From: Myroides profundi
GTDB taxonomy: Bacteria > Bacteroidota > Bacteroidia > Flavobacteriales > Flavobacteriaceae
NCBI RefSeq assembly: GCF_000833025.1
Contig: NZ_CP010817.1
Coordinates: 2,542,001-2,606,000, forward strand
DNA length: 64,000 nucleotides
Reading direction: 5' to 3'
In this document: piece by piece, positions 50,448-58,814 of the stretch
Numbering within the stretch: the first letter of the stretch is position 1
Layout: every line of letters begins with the position of its first letter
Made by a program: the position numbers and the translations under genes
Notes under the pieces: generated by a model
Seen by the model: the letters and a program-made list of their open reading frames with translations, nothing else
Told to the model about the DNA's origin: nothing
The model's database searches: none

Positions 50448-52577
50448 ATGAAACACCTTTTTTTAATAGCATCACTATGCTGTTATACATCCTTGTTTGC
50501 ACAGTCAAATGACACTTTAAGCAACCAAAAAATAAATGAAGTAGTGATCACCACTACCCAACAACAAAAAGGTTTTTCATCTAAAATGCCCCTCACTTAT
50601 ATTGAGAACCCTCAGTCTTATGACATTATCAAATATCAGACAGCTAAAGACCAAGTAGCGACTAACATAAAAGACGTATTACAGAATGCTACAGGACTAG
50701 TGCGAGTATGGGAATCAACAGGTGTAGGAGTCACTGGAGGAGAATATTATACGATGAGAGGGTTTGCATTCCAGCCTAACTTACTTAATGGTATGCCTAG
50801 CTTTACTAATAACACATTAGACATTGCTAATATTGAACAAGTCGAAGTAGTCAAAGGTCCGAACGGAACACTTTATGGAGGTAATGTGGTCTCTTATGGT
50901 GGATTAATCAATGTAATAACCAAAAAACCTTACGAACAATTAGGGGGTGAAGTCAACTATATTGGTGGGTCAAATAATCTTAATCGAGTAGCACTAGACA
51001 TCAATACCCCTATTAATAAAAAGCTTTTTATACGTTTAAACACAGCATATCACAAACAACATGCTTTTCAAGATGCTGGCTATAAAGAGTCTTTCTTTGT
51101 AGCCCCATCTGTCCAATACAATATTAATGAAAAACTAAAACTATACGTTGACTTTCAGTACAAGGCTAATGAAGGAGCTAATACCCCGATGTTTTTTATA
51201 TCTAGATATATGCCTGTAAGTTTTGAATCATTAGACCTATTTGAGGCTAATTACAAAAAAGCATACACTAGTAACGAATTAACCTTAAAAAATCCAACAT
51301 TTACAGCACAAGCCAAATTAGAATATAAAATCAATAACAACTGGACATCCAATACCATTATCAATAAAAACAACGCACAGAGTAAGGGATATGACCTACT
51401 ATTTGAAGACATTGGTACCACAGATGAGTTCGCTCGTTATGTCTCTAAAATAGACTCAAAAACCAATATATTTAGTATCCAACAGAATATAACAGGTAAG
51501 TATAATATTGGTTCATTAGACAACACTATATTATTCGGATTAGACTATTTATCTAAAGAATTTTCTAGTATAGATGGTGATTATATAGAGCACGGTATCA
51601 TCTCCTTAATCAATCAGTCTGACACAGGAGATTTATCGAAAACAGCTATTGACAATGCTCTATCAACGAGTAATTATATACATAACAAAGCGAAGACGCA
51701 GACCTTCAGTTCTTATGTATCTAATGTAACTAATATTCTTCCTAACTTCTCATTCATGGCAAGCTTAAGATTTGACTATCTAGAAGGAAGTACTTCAACA
51801 GTAAACGATCAAAAGACGAGTCAGACTACCCTCTCTCCTAAATTTGGATTAGTCTATCAACCTATCCAAAATAAACTAGCACTTTTTGCTAACTATCTAA
51901 ATGGTTTCGTATTCCTAGATCCTGCTATTATCTCTGATCCAGACGGAACCAATAAAACCATTCAACCTTTTGATCCAGAACAAGCAAACCAATTCGAGAT
52001 AGGTGCAAAAACAAATCTATTAGGTGATAAATTATCTGCAACGATAAGCTACTACCACATAAAAGTGACCAATAAACTAATGACAGACCTAAACTCTTTA
52101 AACAGTTTTACACAAGGCGGGAAAGTCAAAAGTGAAGGAATAGAACTTAGTTTGACAGGAACACCTCTTCCAGGATGGGATATTATCACAGGATTTAGTC
52201 ATAACTATAATGTAGTAACCAAATCCTTACCTGCTGATGGCAACCTTGGTTTCAGACCAGAAGAAGCAGGACCTGCTAATCTATTCCACCTATGGACCAA
52301 CTATAAATTACAATCAGGCATATTCAAAAACCTAAGCTTTGGAATAGGAGTAAACTCAGTAAGCGAACAAAAAACAATCAACCGCTCTACCCTAGGAGTA
52401 TTCACGTTACCAGGTTACACGATCTACAATACAGCCATCGGTTATGATTGGAAAAAATTCAATGCAATATTAAAAATAGACAATCTTACAAACAAAAAAC
52501 ATTTCACAGGCAACTCCACAGTTAACCCTCAAGGTCTAAGAACTGTATCATTATCTCTAAACTATAAAATATTTTAA
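50448..52577 (+). CDS. TonB-dependent siderophore-type receptor
   Basis: 709 aa. Signal peptide (LIASLCCYTSLFAQ), TonB-box-like INEVVITTTQQ, plug domain (about 45-170; VLQNATGLVRVWESTGVG, YYTMRGFAFQPN, VVKGPNGTLYGGN, GGLINVITKKPYE) and a barrel ending in the Phe of LSLNYKIF. It has no carboxypeptidase-like leader domain, unlike the receptor at 31252. No partner ABC genes adjoin it; the exported esterase about 1.5 kb away might process its ligand, but they are not in one operon. Confidence 0.93.
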   Translation: MKHLFLIASLCCYTSLFAQSNDTLSNQKINEVVITTTQQQKGFSSKMPLTYIENPQSYDIIKYQTAKDQVATNIKDVLQNATGLVRVWESTGVGVTGGEYYTMRGFAFQPNLLNGMPSFTNNTLDIANIEQVEVVKGPNGTLYGGNVVSYGGLINVITKKPYEQLGGEVNYIGGSNNLNRVALDINTPINKKLFIRLNTAYHKQHAFQDAGYKESFFVAPSVQYNINEKLKLYVDFQYKANEGANTPMFFISRYMPVSFESLDLFEANYKKAYTSNELTLKNPTFTAQAKLEYKINNNWTSNTIINKNNAQSKGYDLLFEDIGTTDEFARYVSKIDSKTNIFSIQQNITGKYNIGSLDNTILFGLDYLSKEFSSIDGDYIEHGIISLINQSDTGDLSKTAIDNALSTSNYIHNKAKTQTFSSYVSNVTNILPNFSFMASLRFDYLEGSTSTVNDQKTSQTTLSPKFGLVYQPIQNKLALFANYLNGFVFLDPAIISDPDGTNKTIQPFDPEQANQFEIGAKTNLLGDKLSATISYYHIKVTNKLMTDLNSLNSFTQGGKVKSEGIELSLTGTPLPGWDIITGFSHNYNVVTKSLPADGNLGFRPEEAGPANLFHLWTNYKLQSGIFKNLSFGIGVNSVSEQKTINRSTLGVFTLPGYTIYNTAIGYDWKKFNAILKIDNLTNKKHFTGNSTVNPQGLRTVSLSLNYKIF

Positions 52578-52599
52578 GAGACTCCTTGTGTTAGCGCAG

Positions 52600-53042
52600 A
52601 TTTGTAACTTGTATGGACGCAGATTTGTCATCTGTGCAATGTACATAACCGTTGTGTGCCAACAGAACGTGAGACGCAAAATATTGACGTCTCTACTGCG
52701 TTGATGCGGATTTGAAATCCGTGCCATGTACATAACATTGTGTGCCAACAGAATGTGACACGCAAAATATTGACGTCTCTACTGCGTTGGCGCGGATTTG
52801 CAATCCGCGCCATATACATAACCGTTGTGTGCCAACAGAATGTGACACGCAAAATATTGACGTCTCTACTACGTTGGCGCGGATTTGCAATCCGTGCCAT
52901 GTACATAACGTTGTGTGCCAACAGAATGTGACACGCAAAATATTGACGTCTCTACTGCGTTGGCGCAGATTTGTAATCTGTGCCGTGTATACCCCATGCC
53001 GAAGGCAAACAATTCTTAATTCCTAATTTTAAATTCTTAATT
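52600..53042. repeat. Array of ~86-bp palindrome-bearing repeats (array A1)
   Basis: The conserved string ATATTGACGTCTCTACT recurs at 52681, 52767, 52854 and 52940 (periods 86-87 bases). Each unit has a palindrome of the form GCGGATTTGCAATCCGC, a core TTGTGTGCCAACAGAATG, and a second weaker stem (GAGACG...CGTCTC, intact in the first unit). The array ends in a tail (52981-53042) identical to that of array A2. There are no unique spacers, so it is not a CRISPR. Confidence 0.92.
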
Positions 53043-53054
53043 AATACGCCATAC

Positions 53055-53789
53055 CTATTTTATCATCATCGTCAACGTCCCAAAAAAATTACTCCCGTTA
53101 TGTGCTAGTATAGGAAACAGCACACTTCTACTCTTGATAACTATCCATCCATAAACATACCCTGCAAAAGCAGTCTGTACAAAATAAACTGTATCAAAAG
53201 ACACTACATACTCTTTTGAAAGTGCAAAAGCATGAACAAAACCAAACAATACAGCTATAATCAAGTTACTCAGATTCCCTATATACCTCACCTTCATTCT
53301 TAAAGAAGACAATAATAACCCCATCAAGATCCCTCTAAACATAATCTCTTCATCTATGCCAGGCATCGTAAGTTGAAAGGCTAAAGTCTCTATATTCCAC
53401 TCTCCTCCACTACCAGCAAACCACCAAGCTACTACAGCTAATAAGATAATACCTACAGTCACTAGCCAAACTCCCTTTTGACTACCAGGTGCTTGCTTCA
53501 GCCTAAAGAAATTGTGTTCTTTAAAGTAAGAGCGAAAAGCAAAATAACAAATCACTCCCCATATAGTACCATAGACCTTCCCACTCCAATTCCAACTGCC
53601 ATTGATAATACGAAAGCTCTCAGAGACCTGTCCTAACATCAATGCACAACTATAAAGCACAAATACAAAACAAAAGATCCCAATGCGCATAAAATCTTTT
53701 TTGCTCCTATCTTTCATAAACAAGATCATAAAAGGAAGTAATACCCCTACTTGCATTAGTGCTTCAAGTATAACTATGGTCATGGTCAT
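53055..53789 (-). CDS. CPBP-family intramembrane endopeptidase
   Basis: 244 aa, about seven membrane helices. The active-site motifs are IDEEIMFRGILMG (Glu147-Glu148 and Arg152), FGFVHAFALS (catalytic His) and HNGSNFFG. CPBP (CaaX-protease-like) proteins cleave membrane substrates; bacterial members also occur in bacteriocin self-immunity. I start at ATG 53789 (M-T-M-T-I-V) because the longer frame extends back into the hairpin at 53829. Confidence 0.88.
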   Translation of the reverse strand: MTMTIVILEALMQVGVLLPFMILFMKDRSKKDFMRIGIFCFVFVLYSCALMLGQVSESFRIINGSWNWSGKVYGTIWGVICYFAFRSYFKEHNFFRLKQAPGSQKGVWLVTVGIILLAVVAWWFAGSGGEWNIETLAFQLTMPGIDEEIMFRGILMGLLLSSLRMKVRYIGNLSNLIIAVLFGFVHAFALSKEYVVSFDTVYFVQTAFAGYVYGWIVIKSRSVLFPILAHNGSNFFGTLTMMIK

Positions 53790-53828
53790 TAATTTAGTTC
53801 TTCTAAAATAACATATTCGTATAAAATA

Positions 53829-53858
53829 ACAAAGCCCCAAGTGATTGAGGCTTTTTTT
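53829..53858. terminator. Hairpin terminator downstream of the toxin pseudogene
   Basis: Stem AAAGCC...GGCTTT with a T-run on the plus strand and T-rich sequence on the minus strand. One mismatch distinguishes its sequence (read leftward) from the terminator at 54541-54566. Confidence 0.7.
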
Positions 53859-53873
53859 GTTATTCATTATTTT

Positions 53874-54170
53874 TTAAATGTAATTCTTCTCTTGTCTACA
53901 ATCCCAAATAGTAACGATAAAAACCGTACACGCTTCTATAAAATAGATTATTTTATAAATATTTCTAACCAAGATATATCTATAATTTACTGAGCCATCA
54001 GCTAATGTTAGTTCTAAAGTTCCCATTTCAGGAAACTAACTTAATGCATTAGTAGCTGACTTAAAATCTTGTATTATTTTATCTCCAGCCTTTTGACTCT
54101 TAAACTTATAATAAGAATGAATTTCCTTTACTCTTGTTATTGCTATTTTTGACCAAATTACCTCTACCAT
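53874..54170 (-). pseudogene. RelE/ParE-type toxin with a premature amber stop
   Basis: A 99-codon frame from ATG 54170 begins MVEVIWSKIAITRVKEIHSY and, after a TAG at 54036-54038, continues in the same frame with FPEMGTLELTLADGSVNYRY and ends in a YKIIYFIEACTVFIVTIWDC block. The whole reads as a RelE/ParE toxin interrupted by one nonsense codon in the usual ...S-x-FPEMG... position. It overlaps the antitoxin's last codons by 7 bases. Sequence error or true loss of function cannot be told apart. Confidence 0.75.
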
Positions 54171-54406
54171 TTATCCATTTCTTCAAAGAAGTCCTTTTGT
54201 TTAATACCATAACCACTCCTAACTTCTTCTACACCTAACAGAACCTCTTTTCTTAGTTCCTCCACAGACATTACAGCAGGTAATTGCTCATCATGCCTCA
54301 GTATCTCCCTTATTTTTCTAATAAGAGAAATATCTTTTACTTGTAAAAGAGAGTTTATCAACTCTTCTCTTTCTGACTGTAATGTGCTATTAACCATATC
54401 TTTCAT
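54164..54406 (-). CDS. Putative antitoxin of a type II toxin-antitoxin pair
   Basis: 80 aa, acidic and helical: STLQSEREELINSLLQVKDI and MSVEELRKEVLLGVEEVRSG are typical of antitoxins paired with ParE/RelE-type toxins. It ends in a 7-base overlap with the start of the toxin pseudogene. A Shine-Dalgarno-independent start is likely. Autoregulation is expected but no operator was identified. Confidence 0.75.
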   Translation of the reverse strand: MKDMVNSTLQSEREELINSLLQVKDISLIRKIREILRHDEQLPAVMSVEELRKEVLLGVEEVRSGYGIKQKDFFEEMDKW

Positions 54407-54540
54407 TTTTAATAAAACAATCTCATAATCATCACCTTATACAAAAATACACTTAATAATAATTCTAACTATAAATTTTAATACTTTTTAATTCTAAAAT
54501 TTTAATCTATTCCTCTCTAAATCAAAATACTTAATAAACC

Positions 54541-54566
54541 AAAAGCCTCAATCACTTGAGGCTTTC
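54541..54566 (-). terminator. Terminator of the 169-aa hypothetical gene
   Basis: Stem AAAGCCTCAA / TTGAGGCTTT with a short loop, 3 bases beyond the stop at 54569. Confidence 0.85.
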
Positions 54567-54568
54567 GT

Positions 54569-55078
54569 TTATTTCTTCATTAATTCATTTACAGTCTCTT
54601 CTATAGAATATTCAAAATACTCTCCTTGCTTATTCTTATTACGCATAAAGAGTTTATAAGAATACTTAGCACAGTTTAGCTTCAAAAAAGAGTAATAATA
54701 CTCATCTAAATACCACGTAAACTGCTGTTCAAAAGTAACTTCTTCTGTCTCTTCAGAAACATCAAATACCTTGAGAATAGTCACTATCTCAGTTATCTCT
54801 TCTCTGCTAATATCCTTTACTACTAAAGGATCAGGTAATGCTATTCTAAAGGCTAACACTTCTGCCCCTTCTCCTTCCCAATACTCCCATAAATCATACC
54901 TAGACATATCTTTCCCAGTCAGCTGATGTAACTCACCCTCTACTCTTTTATACTCAATAAAGTCTTCATCTCCATACTCATCACAGAAGTCAGTATATCC
55001 TGATACAGCTTTTAGCACTATAGGATAACGCTCTTCTGCTACCTTCATTTGAGGAGCTATTTCACTTCTTAGACTCAT
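54569..55078 (-). CDS. Hypothetical protein
   Basis: 169 aa, acidic and cytosolic, with many Glu/Asp/Tyr (SGYTDFCDEYGDEDFIEY, RYDLWEYWEGEGAEVLAFRI, TWYLDEYYYSFLKL). No recognised motif, signal peptide or membrane segment. Similar in style to immunity-type proteins. It stands between a toxin-antitoxin pair and repeat array A2. Confidence 0.65.
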   Translation of the reverse strand: MSLRSEIAPQMKVAEERYPIVLKAVSGYTDFCDEYGDEDFIEYKRVEGELHQLTGKDMSRYDLWEYWEGEGAEVLAFRIALPDPLVVKDISREEITEIVTILKVFDVSEETEEVTFEQQFTWYLDEYYYSFLKLNCAKYSYKLFMRNKNKQGEYFEYSIEETVNELMKK

Positions 55079-55814
55079 ATCATTCGTTTTATACTGATAA
55101 TCAAAATATTGACGTCTCTACTACGTTGGCGCAGATTTGCAATCCGTGCCATGTATATCCACACAGAATATCACGTCACAGCAACCACAATATCTACGTT
55201 GGCGCAGATTTGAAATCCGTGCCATGTACATAACATTGTGTGCCAACAGAATGTGACTCACAAAATATTGACGTCTCTACTATGTTGGCGCGGATTTGCA
55301 ATCTGTGCCGTGTACATAACCGTTGTGTGCCAACAGAATGTGACACGCAAAATATTGACGTCTCTACTTTATATTTATTGCATAAATATACATTTCGACA
55401 CAGTAACCACAATACCTACGTTGGCTTAAGTTGGCGCGGATTTGCAATCCGTGCCATATACATAACGTTGTGTGACAACAGAATGTGACACGCAAAATAT
55501 TGACGTCTCTACTTTATATTTATTACGTAAATATACCTTTCGATACATTGCGTTGGCGCGGATTTGCAATCCGTGCCATGTATATCCACACAGAATATCA
55601 CGTCACAGCAACCACAATACCTGCGTTGGCGCAGATTTGCAATCCGTGCCATATACATAACCGTTGTGTTCCAACAGAATGTGACTCGCAAAATATTGAC
55701 GTCTCTACTGCGTTGGCGCAGATTTGAAATCTGTGCCGTGTATACCCCATGCCGAAGGCAAACAATTCTTAATTCCTAATTTTAAATTCTTAATTCCCCG
55801 AAGGGAGAACATTC
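55079..55814. repeat. Array of ~86-bp palindrome-bearing repeats (array A2)
   Basis: The same unit as array A1, with ATATTGACGTCTCTACT starting at 55095, 55265, 55352, 55497 and 55693. Units are irregularly spaced because some have extra sequence, including two stretches with TTTATATTTATT. It ends in the same tail (55734-55795) as array A1, next to the 3' end of the leftward gene at 55815. It holds no genes; overlapping frames on both strands are by-products. Confidence 0.9.
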
Positions 55815-58661
55815 CTAATTAAAAGAGCGTAGCGTCACTGCTATTTTCTTCGTAGCGCTAACCTTACTCCACTCCTCTATTAAGGCAATAACTGTAGGAT
55901 TAGTCACCTTAGCGTTATTTGCATGAAGTACCTCTACATACTGCTCTAATAAAGTCTTCAGACCTTTAATAGGACTAGCTCCTAATTGCTCTAAAATACT
56001 CTCTATGAATAACTGCAATGCTTGATTATGCTGCACACTCACATTCATCATAAACCCTTGTATAGAATCAGTCAAACGCTTAATCGTCACATATTCTTTC
56101 GCCTCTACTTTACCGATGATATGACCTACTTTTTGTTGATCTAGGCGAAGTGCCTCTTTGATCCAATATTCTGCTACGAAAGCACGCGTTACCTTATCAT
56201 CACATATCAATGCAAGCCCAAAGAACAAGTAGAACTGCTCTGAGAAAACCACATTATTCATTTGCAACAGATACGTAAACATCCCTTGAAGCAATTTCTT
56301 CTCTGCCACTTCGAAGGTAGCACTACCACCATAATGCAGGCATTTCTCTACCACAGCTAAGTAAATAGGATCTAACTGTCTAGGGTTAATAGCCAATAAA
56401 GACTCGTTTAAATTCACTTTAGTATCTCTAATCTGGTACATGATCAAGCCCATTAGATTTGCAGACTCCATACGATCACCTACCTCTGTCTTTGGCATCG
56501 CTTTATTAATACGGCTAAAGATTAAAGACAAATTAATATCATACGGTATCTGCTCAAACTTCAGTTTCTTATGCGTAAATACCTTGTCTATCTGCGTCTT
56601 CGTTTTATGATCCCAATCCTTATACGTATGAGACTCTTCTATCACTTCCCAGTTTCCTAACCAACCCGCACAGTATTCTTGTTGCTCTTTGGTATAGCGC
56701 TCATTCGTCAAGCTTTCTAAGGGTTGATGAGGGTACTTTAACGCTGCCGCTGCTCTCCATATATCATAGTAATCTGCTGACTCTTCTTTTACCTCTCCAT
56801 TACCTAAATAAAACTCAAATATCGCTAGCAACTCCCCTTTTAGTTGTTGCTGAGCTAGTGTCAACCCAGCCTCTTCTGTATTTTTATCTATACGTGCTAA
56901 TGCAATCTGTAAATCCACTGCATCTACTAATTCTCCCTCTTTTTGATAAGCTACTAATCGATCTACCAATACCCTACTATCTATATAAAAAGGCTCATGT
57001 GTAGGCAAACTCAATATTGGGAAAATACGCTTCTCTTTTACCAATTGTAAACTGTAGTAATAAACCGTCAGATAAGGGCGCAGAGCAGCATAGTAATAAC
57101 TAAATCGATTACTTGCCTCTAACTTTACCTCTCCTAGCGTGATTCCACTATTGGTATATATCTCTGCATTAGCATATTTGTGATACAACTTGTCTAATGC
57201 TGTAGTCTCTATAGTAGGATCTGCAATCAACATACGCGCCCACTCTAACAGCCAAAAAGCCATAGCGTTCTGTATCGTACTCGTTGACCACAAATCTTTA
57301 AAGGTCTTAAACACTTTATCAAAAGCAGGTAGTAACTGATCGATGTGTTCTGCTTTTAATTCTCCTTGAAGTCTAATAATCGCATCTATGGTTTGCTCAA
57401 AGGCGTAGTCACTCTCCAAGGTCTTCCAAGCCGAACAATGGAAAATCAAATCTTCTACTGTCGCAATAGCCTGAATAGGTACTAACTCCGCTTCTCCCTC
57501 TTCTACAGCCTCCGCAAGCGTTACACTCTCCTGCACACTCATATATCCACTAAACAACGTCTTCGTCTCACTCATCATCATCTCTTGATAAGCTTCTAAT
57601 TGCACTGCAAACTCCTCATTAGGTTGAGCATATTTCACGATTTGCTTCGCTACTTTAGTCTGCATCGCTTGATCCTGTATATGCAAAGCCCCTACGATAG
57701 CAACAGCACTTGCCTCCTTATAGGTAGGATGTGCTTTATCCAATACAGCCACGATACGCATCGCCTTATTAATCGTAGCCTTAACGGTACTACTCATTAA
57801 TATAGGCAGACTATTGACAAAAGCCTCTACATGAAAAGCCTTGTCCTTTGCTATTTTAAACAAGATGTCCAATGCTTCATTGACCACCTTAGACAATGAA
57901 CTATTCAACAATTGGAAGATATCCTCCTGAAACGACAAGATCTCATGATCAGCAAGAGACAATTTACTTAACAAATTCACATTCCATCCACACAACGCTT
58001 GATTCGTATGAGTCAATGCTCCTTGAATAGCAGTCTGTACAATGCGTTGTTTATCTAATCGTCCTTGCTCTATTAATGTAGCGATGACCTCATCCCATGA
58101 GTAGTAATTAATGTTCACTTCATGGTCAAACAAATACCAAAACTCCTTCTCTAACAACTCAGGGTATTGATCAAATAATTCAACCTTACTTGCATTGACC
58201 ATCACAGTCGCCCAAGTAGCCTCTGTCAATGGGGTCTTAAACACTCCTTTCTTATAAGACTCATATAAATAGCCTATCTCGTTAAAAGGCGCTCTCACCC
58301 ATCCTTCTCTAGCCGAATCATTGATATAATCACCTAACCAATCAGGCACATACCAATCCAATACTTGCTTAAACTCCTCCTCACTAATAATCCATATTCC
58401 CGTAAAATCTTTATATGTACAACAAGCCAATACCGCCACACTTACAGCTGATCGCTGCTCACTATTTCCTCTATATCCATATGAATTCCTATTGCCCTCT
58501 TCTGGTACATACTCTTGATAGTATTTCCCTAGCTTAGAAATCTTCTTAGTGTACTTAAGCCTTTCCTCTAAAGGGGTTTCCTTAAGTAAGAGAAGTAATC
58601 TTCTAGTATTTCCTTTTCTTACAAATTCTTCTAATTCAGTATAAAATATATCTTTACTCAT
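55815..58661 (-). CDS. DUF6493-like large helical-repeat protein
   Basis: 948 aa, almost entirely alpha-helical, in a HEAT/ARM-like rhythm, with no signal peptide or membrane segment. The N-terminal ~110 residues (FVRKGNTRRLLLLLKETP, LACCTYKDFTGIWIISEEEFKQVLDW) resemble the DUF6493 family; no catalytic motif is apparent. Function unknown; a scaffold is the structural guess. It is 153 bases downstream of the large NTPase gene, whose terminator hairpin separates the two. Confidence 0.75.
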   Translation of the reverse strand: MSKDIFYTELEEFVRKGNTRRLLLLLKETPLEERLKYTKKISKLGKYYQEYVPEEGNRNSYGYRGNSEQRSAVSVAVLACCTYKDFTGIWIISEEEFKQVLDWYVPDWLGDYINDSAREGWVRAPFNEIGYLYESYKKGVFKTPLTEATWATVMVNASKVELFDQYPELLEKEFWYLFDHEVNINYYSWDEVIATLIEQGRLDKQRIVQTAIQGALTHTNQALCGWNVNLLSKLSLADHEILSFQEDIFQLLNSSLSKVVNEALDILFKIAKDKAFHVEAFVNSLPILMSSTVKATINKAMRIVAVLDKAHPTYKEASAVAIVGALHIQDQAMQTKVAKQIVKYAQPNEEFAVQLEAYQEMMMSETKTLFSGYMSVQESVTLAEAVEEGEAELVPIQAIATVEDLIFHCSAWKTLESDYAFEQTIDAIIRLQGELKAEHIDQLLPAFDKVFKTFKDLWSTSTIQNAMAFWLLEWARMLIADPTIETTALDKLYHKYANAEIYTNSGITLGEVKLEASNRFSYYYAALRPYLTVYYYSLQLVKEKRIFPILSLPTHEPFYIDSRVLVDRLVAYQKEGELVDAVDLQIALARIDKNTEEAGLTLAQQQLKGELLAIFEFYLGNGEVKEESADYYDIWRAAAALKYPHQPLESLTNERYTKEQQEYCAGWLGNWEVIEESHTYKDWDHKTKTQIDKVFTHKKLKFEQIPYDINLSLIFSRINKAMPKTEVGDRMESANLMGLIMYQIRDTKVNLNESLLAINPRQLDPIYLAVVEKCLHYGGSATFEVAEKKLLQGMFTYLLQMNNVVFSEQFYLFFGLALICDDKVTRAFVAEYWIKEALRLDQQKVGHIIGKVEAKEYVTIKRLTDSIQGFMMNVSVQHNQALQLFIESILEQLGASPIKGLKTLLEQYVEVLHANNAKVTNPTVIALIEEWSKVSATKKIAVTLRSFN

Positions 58662-58780
58662 AGCGATTCTCTTGTGGTTTTGTTGTTTTGGTATGCTGTG
58701 TTTTTATAATCTCACTTTCAAGACCGAAAGATACAATTTTACAACCTAAATTAAATAACGGAATAAAGGGGTTTAAATAG

Positions 58781-58807
58781 AAAAACGAGTGCTGTGCACT
58801 CGTTTTT
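58781..58807 (-). terminator. Terminator of the large NTPase gene
   Basis: Perfect stem AAAAACGAGTGC / GCACTCGTTTTT with a 3-base loop, 8 bases beyond the stop. Confidence 0.9.
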
Positions 58808-58814
58808 CTATTCT

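Noticed and set aside
52557..53026. Several overlapping frames of 60-97 codons on both strands
   Set aside because: They arise because the ~86-bp repeat units happen to lack stops; the same peptides recur on both strands and have no start context or protein-like composition.
52600..53042. CRISPR array
   Set aside because: The repeating unit spans nearly the whole period; there are no unique spacers of constant length and no cas genes.
55194..55779. Overlapping frames of 60-82 codons in array A2
   Set aside because: Same repeat by-products as in array A1.
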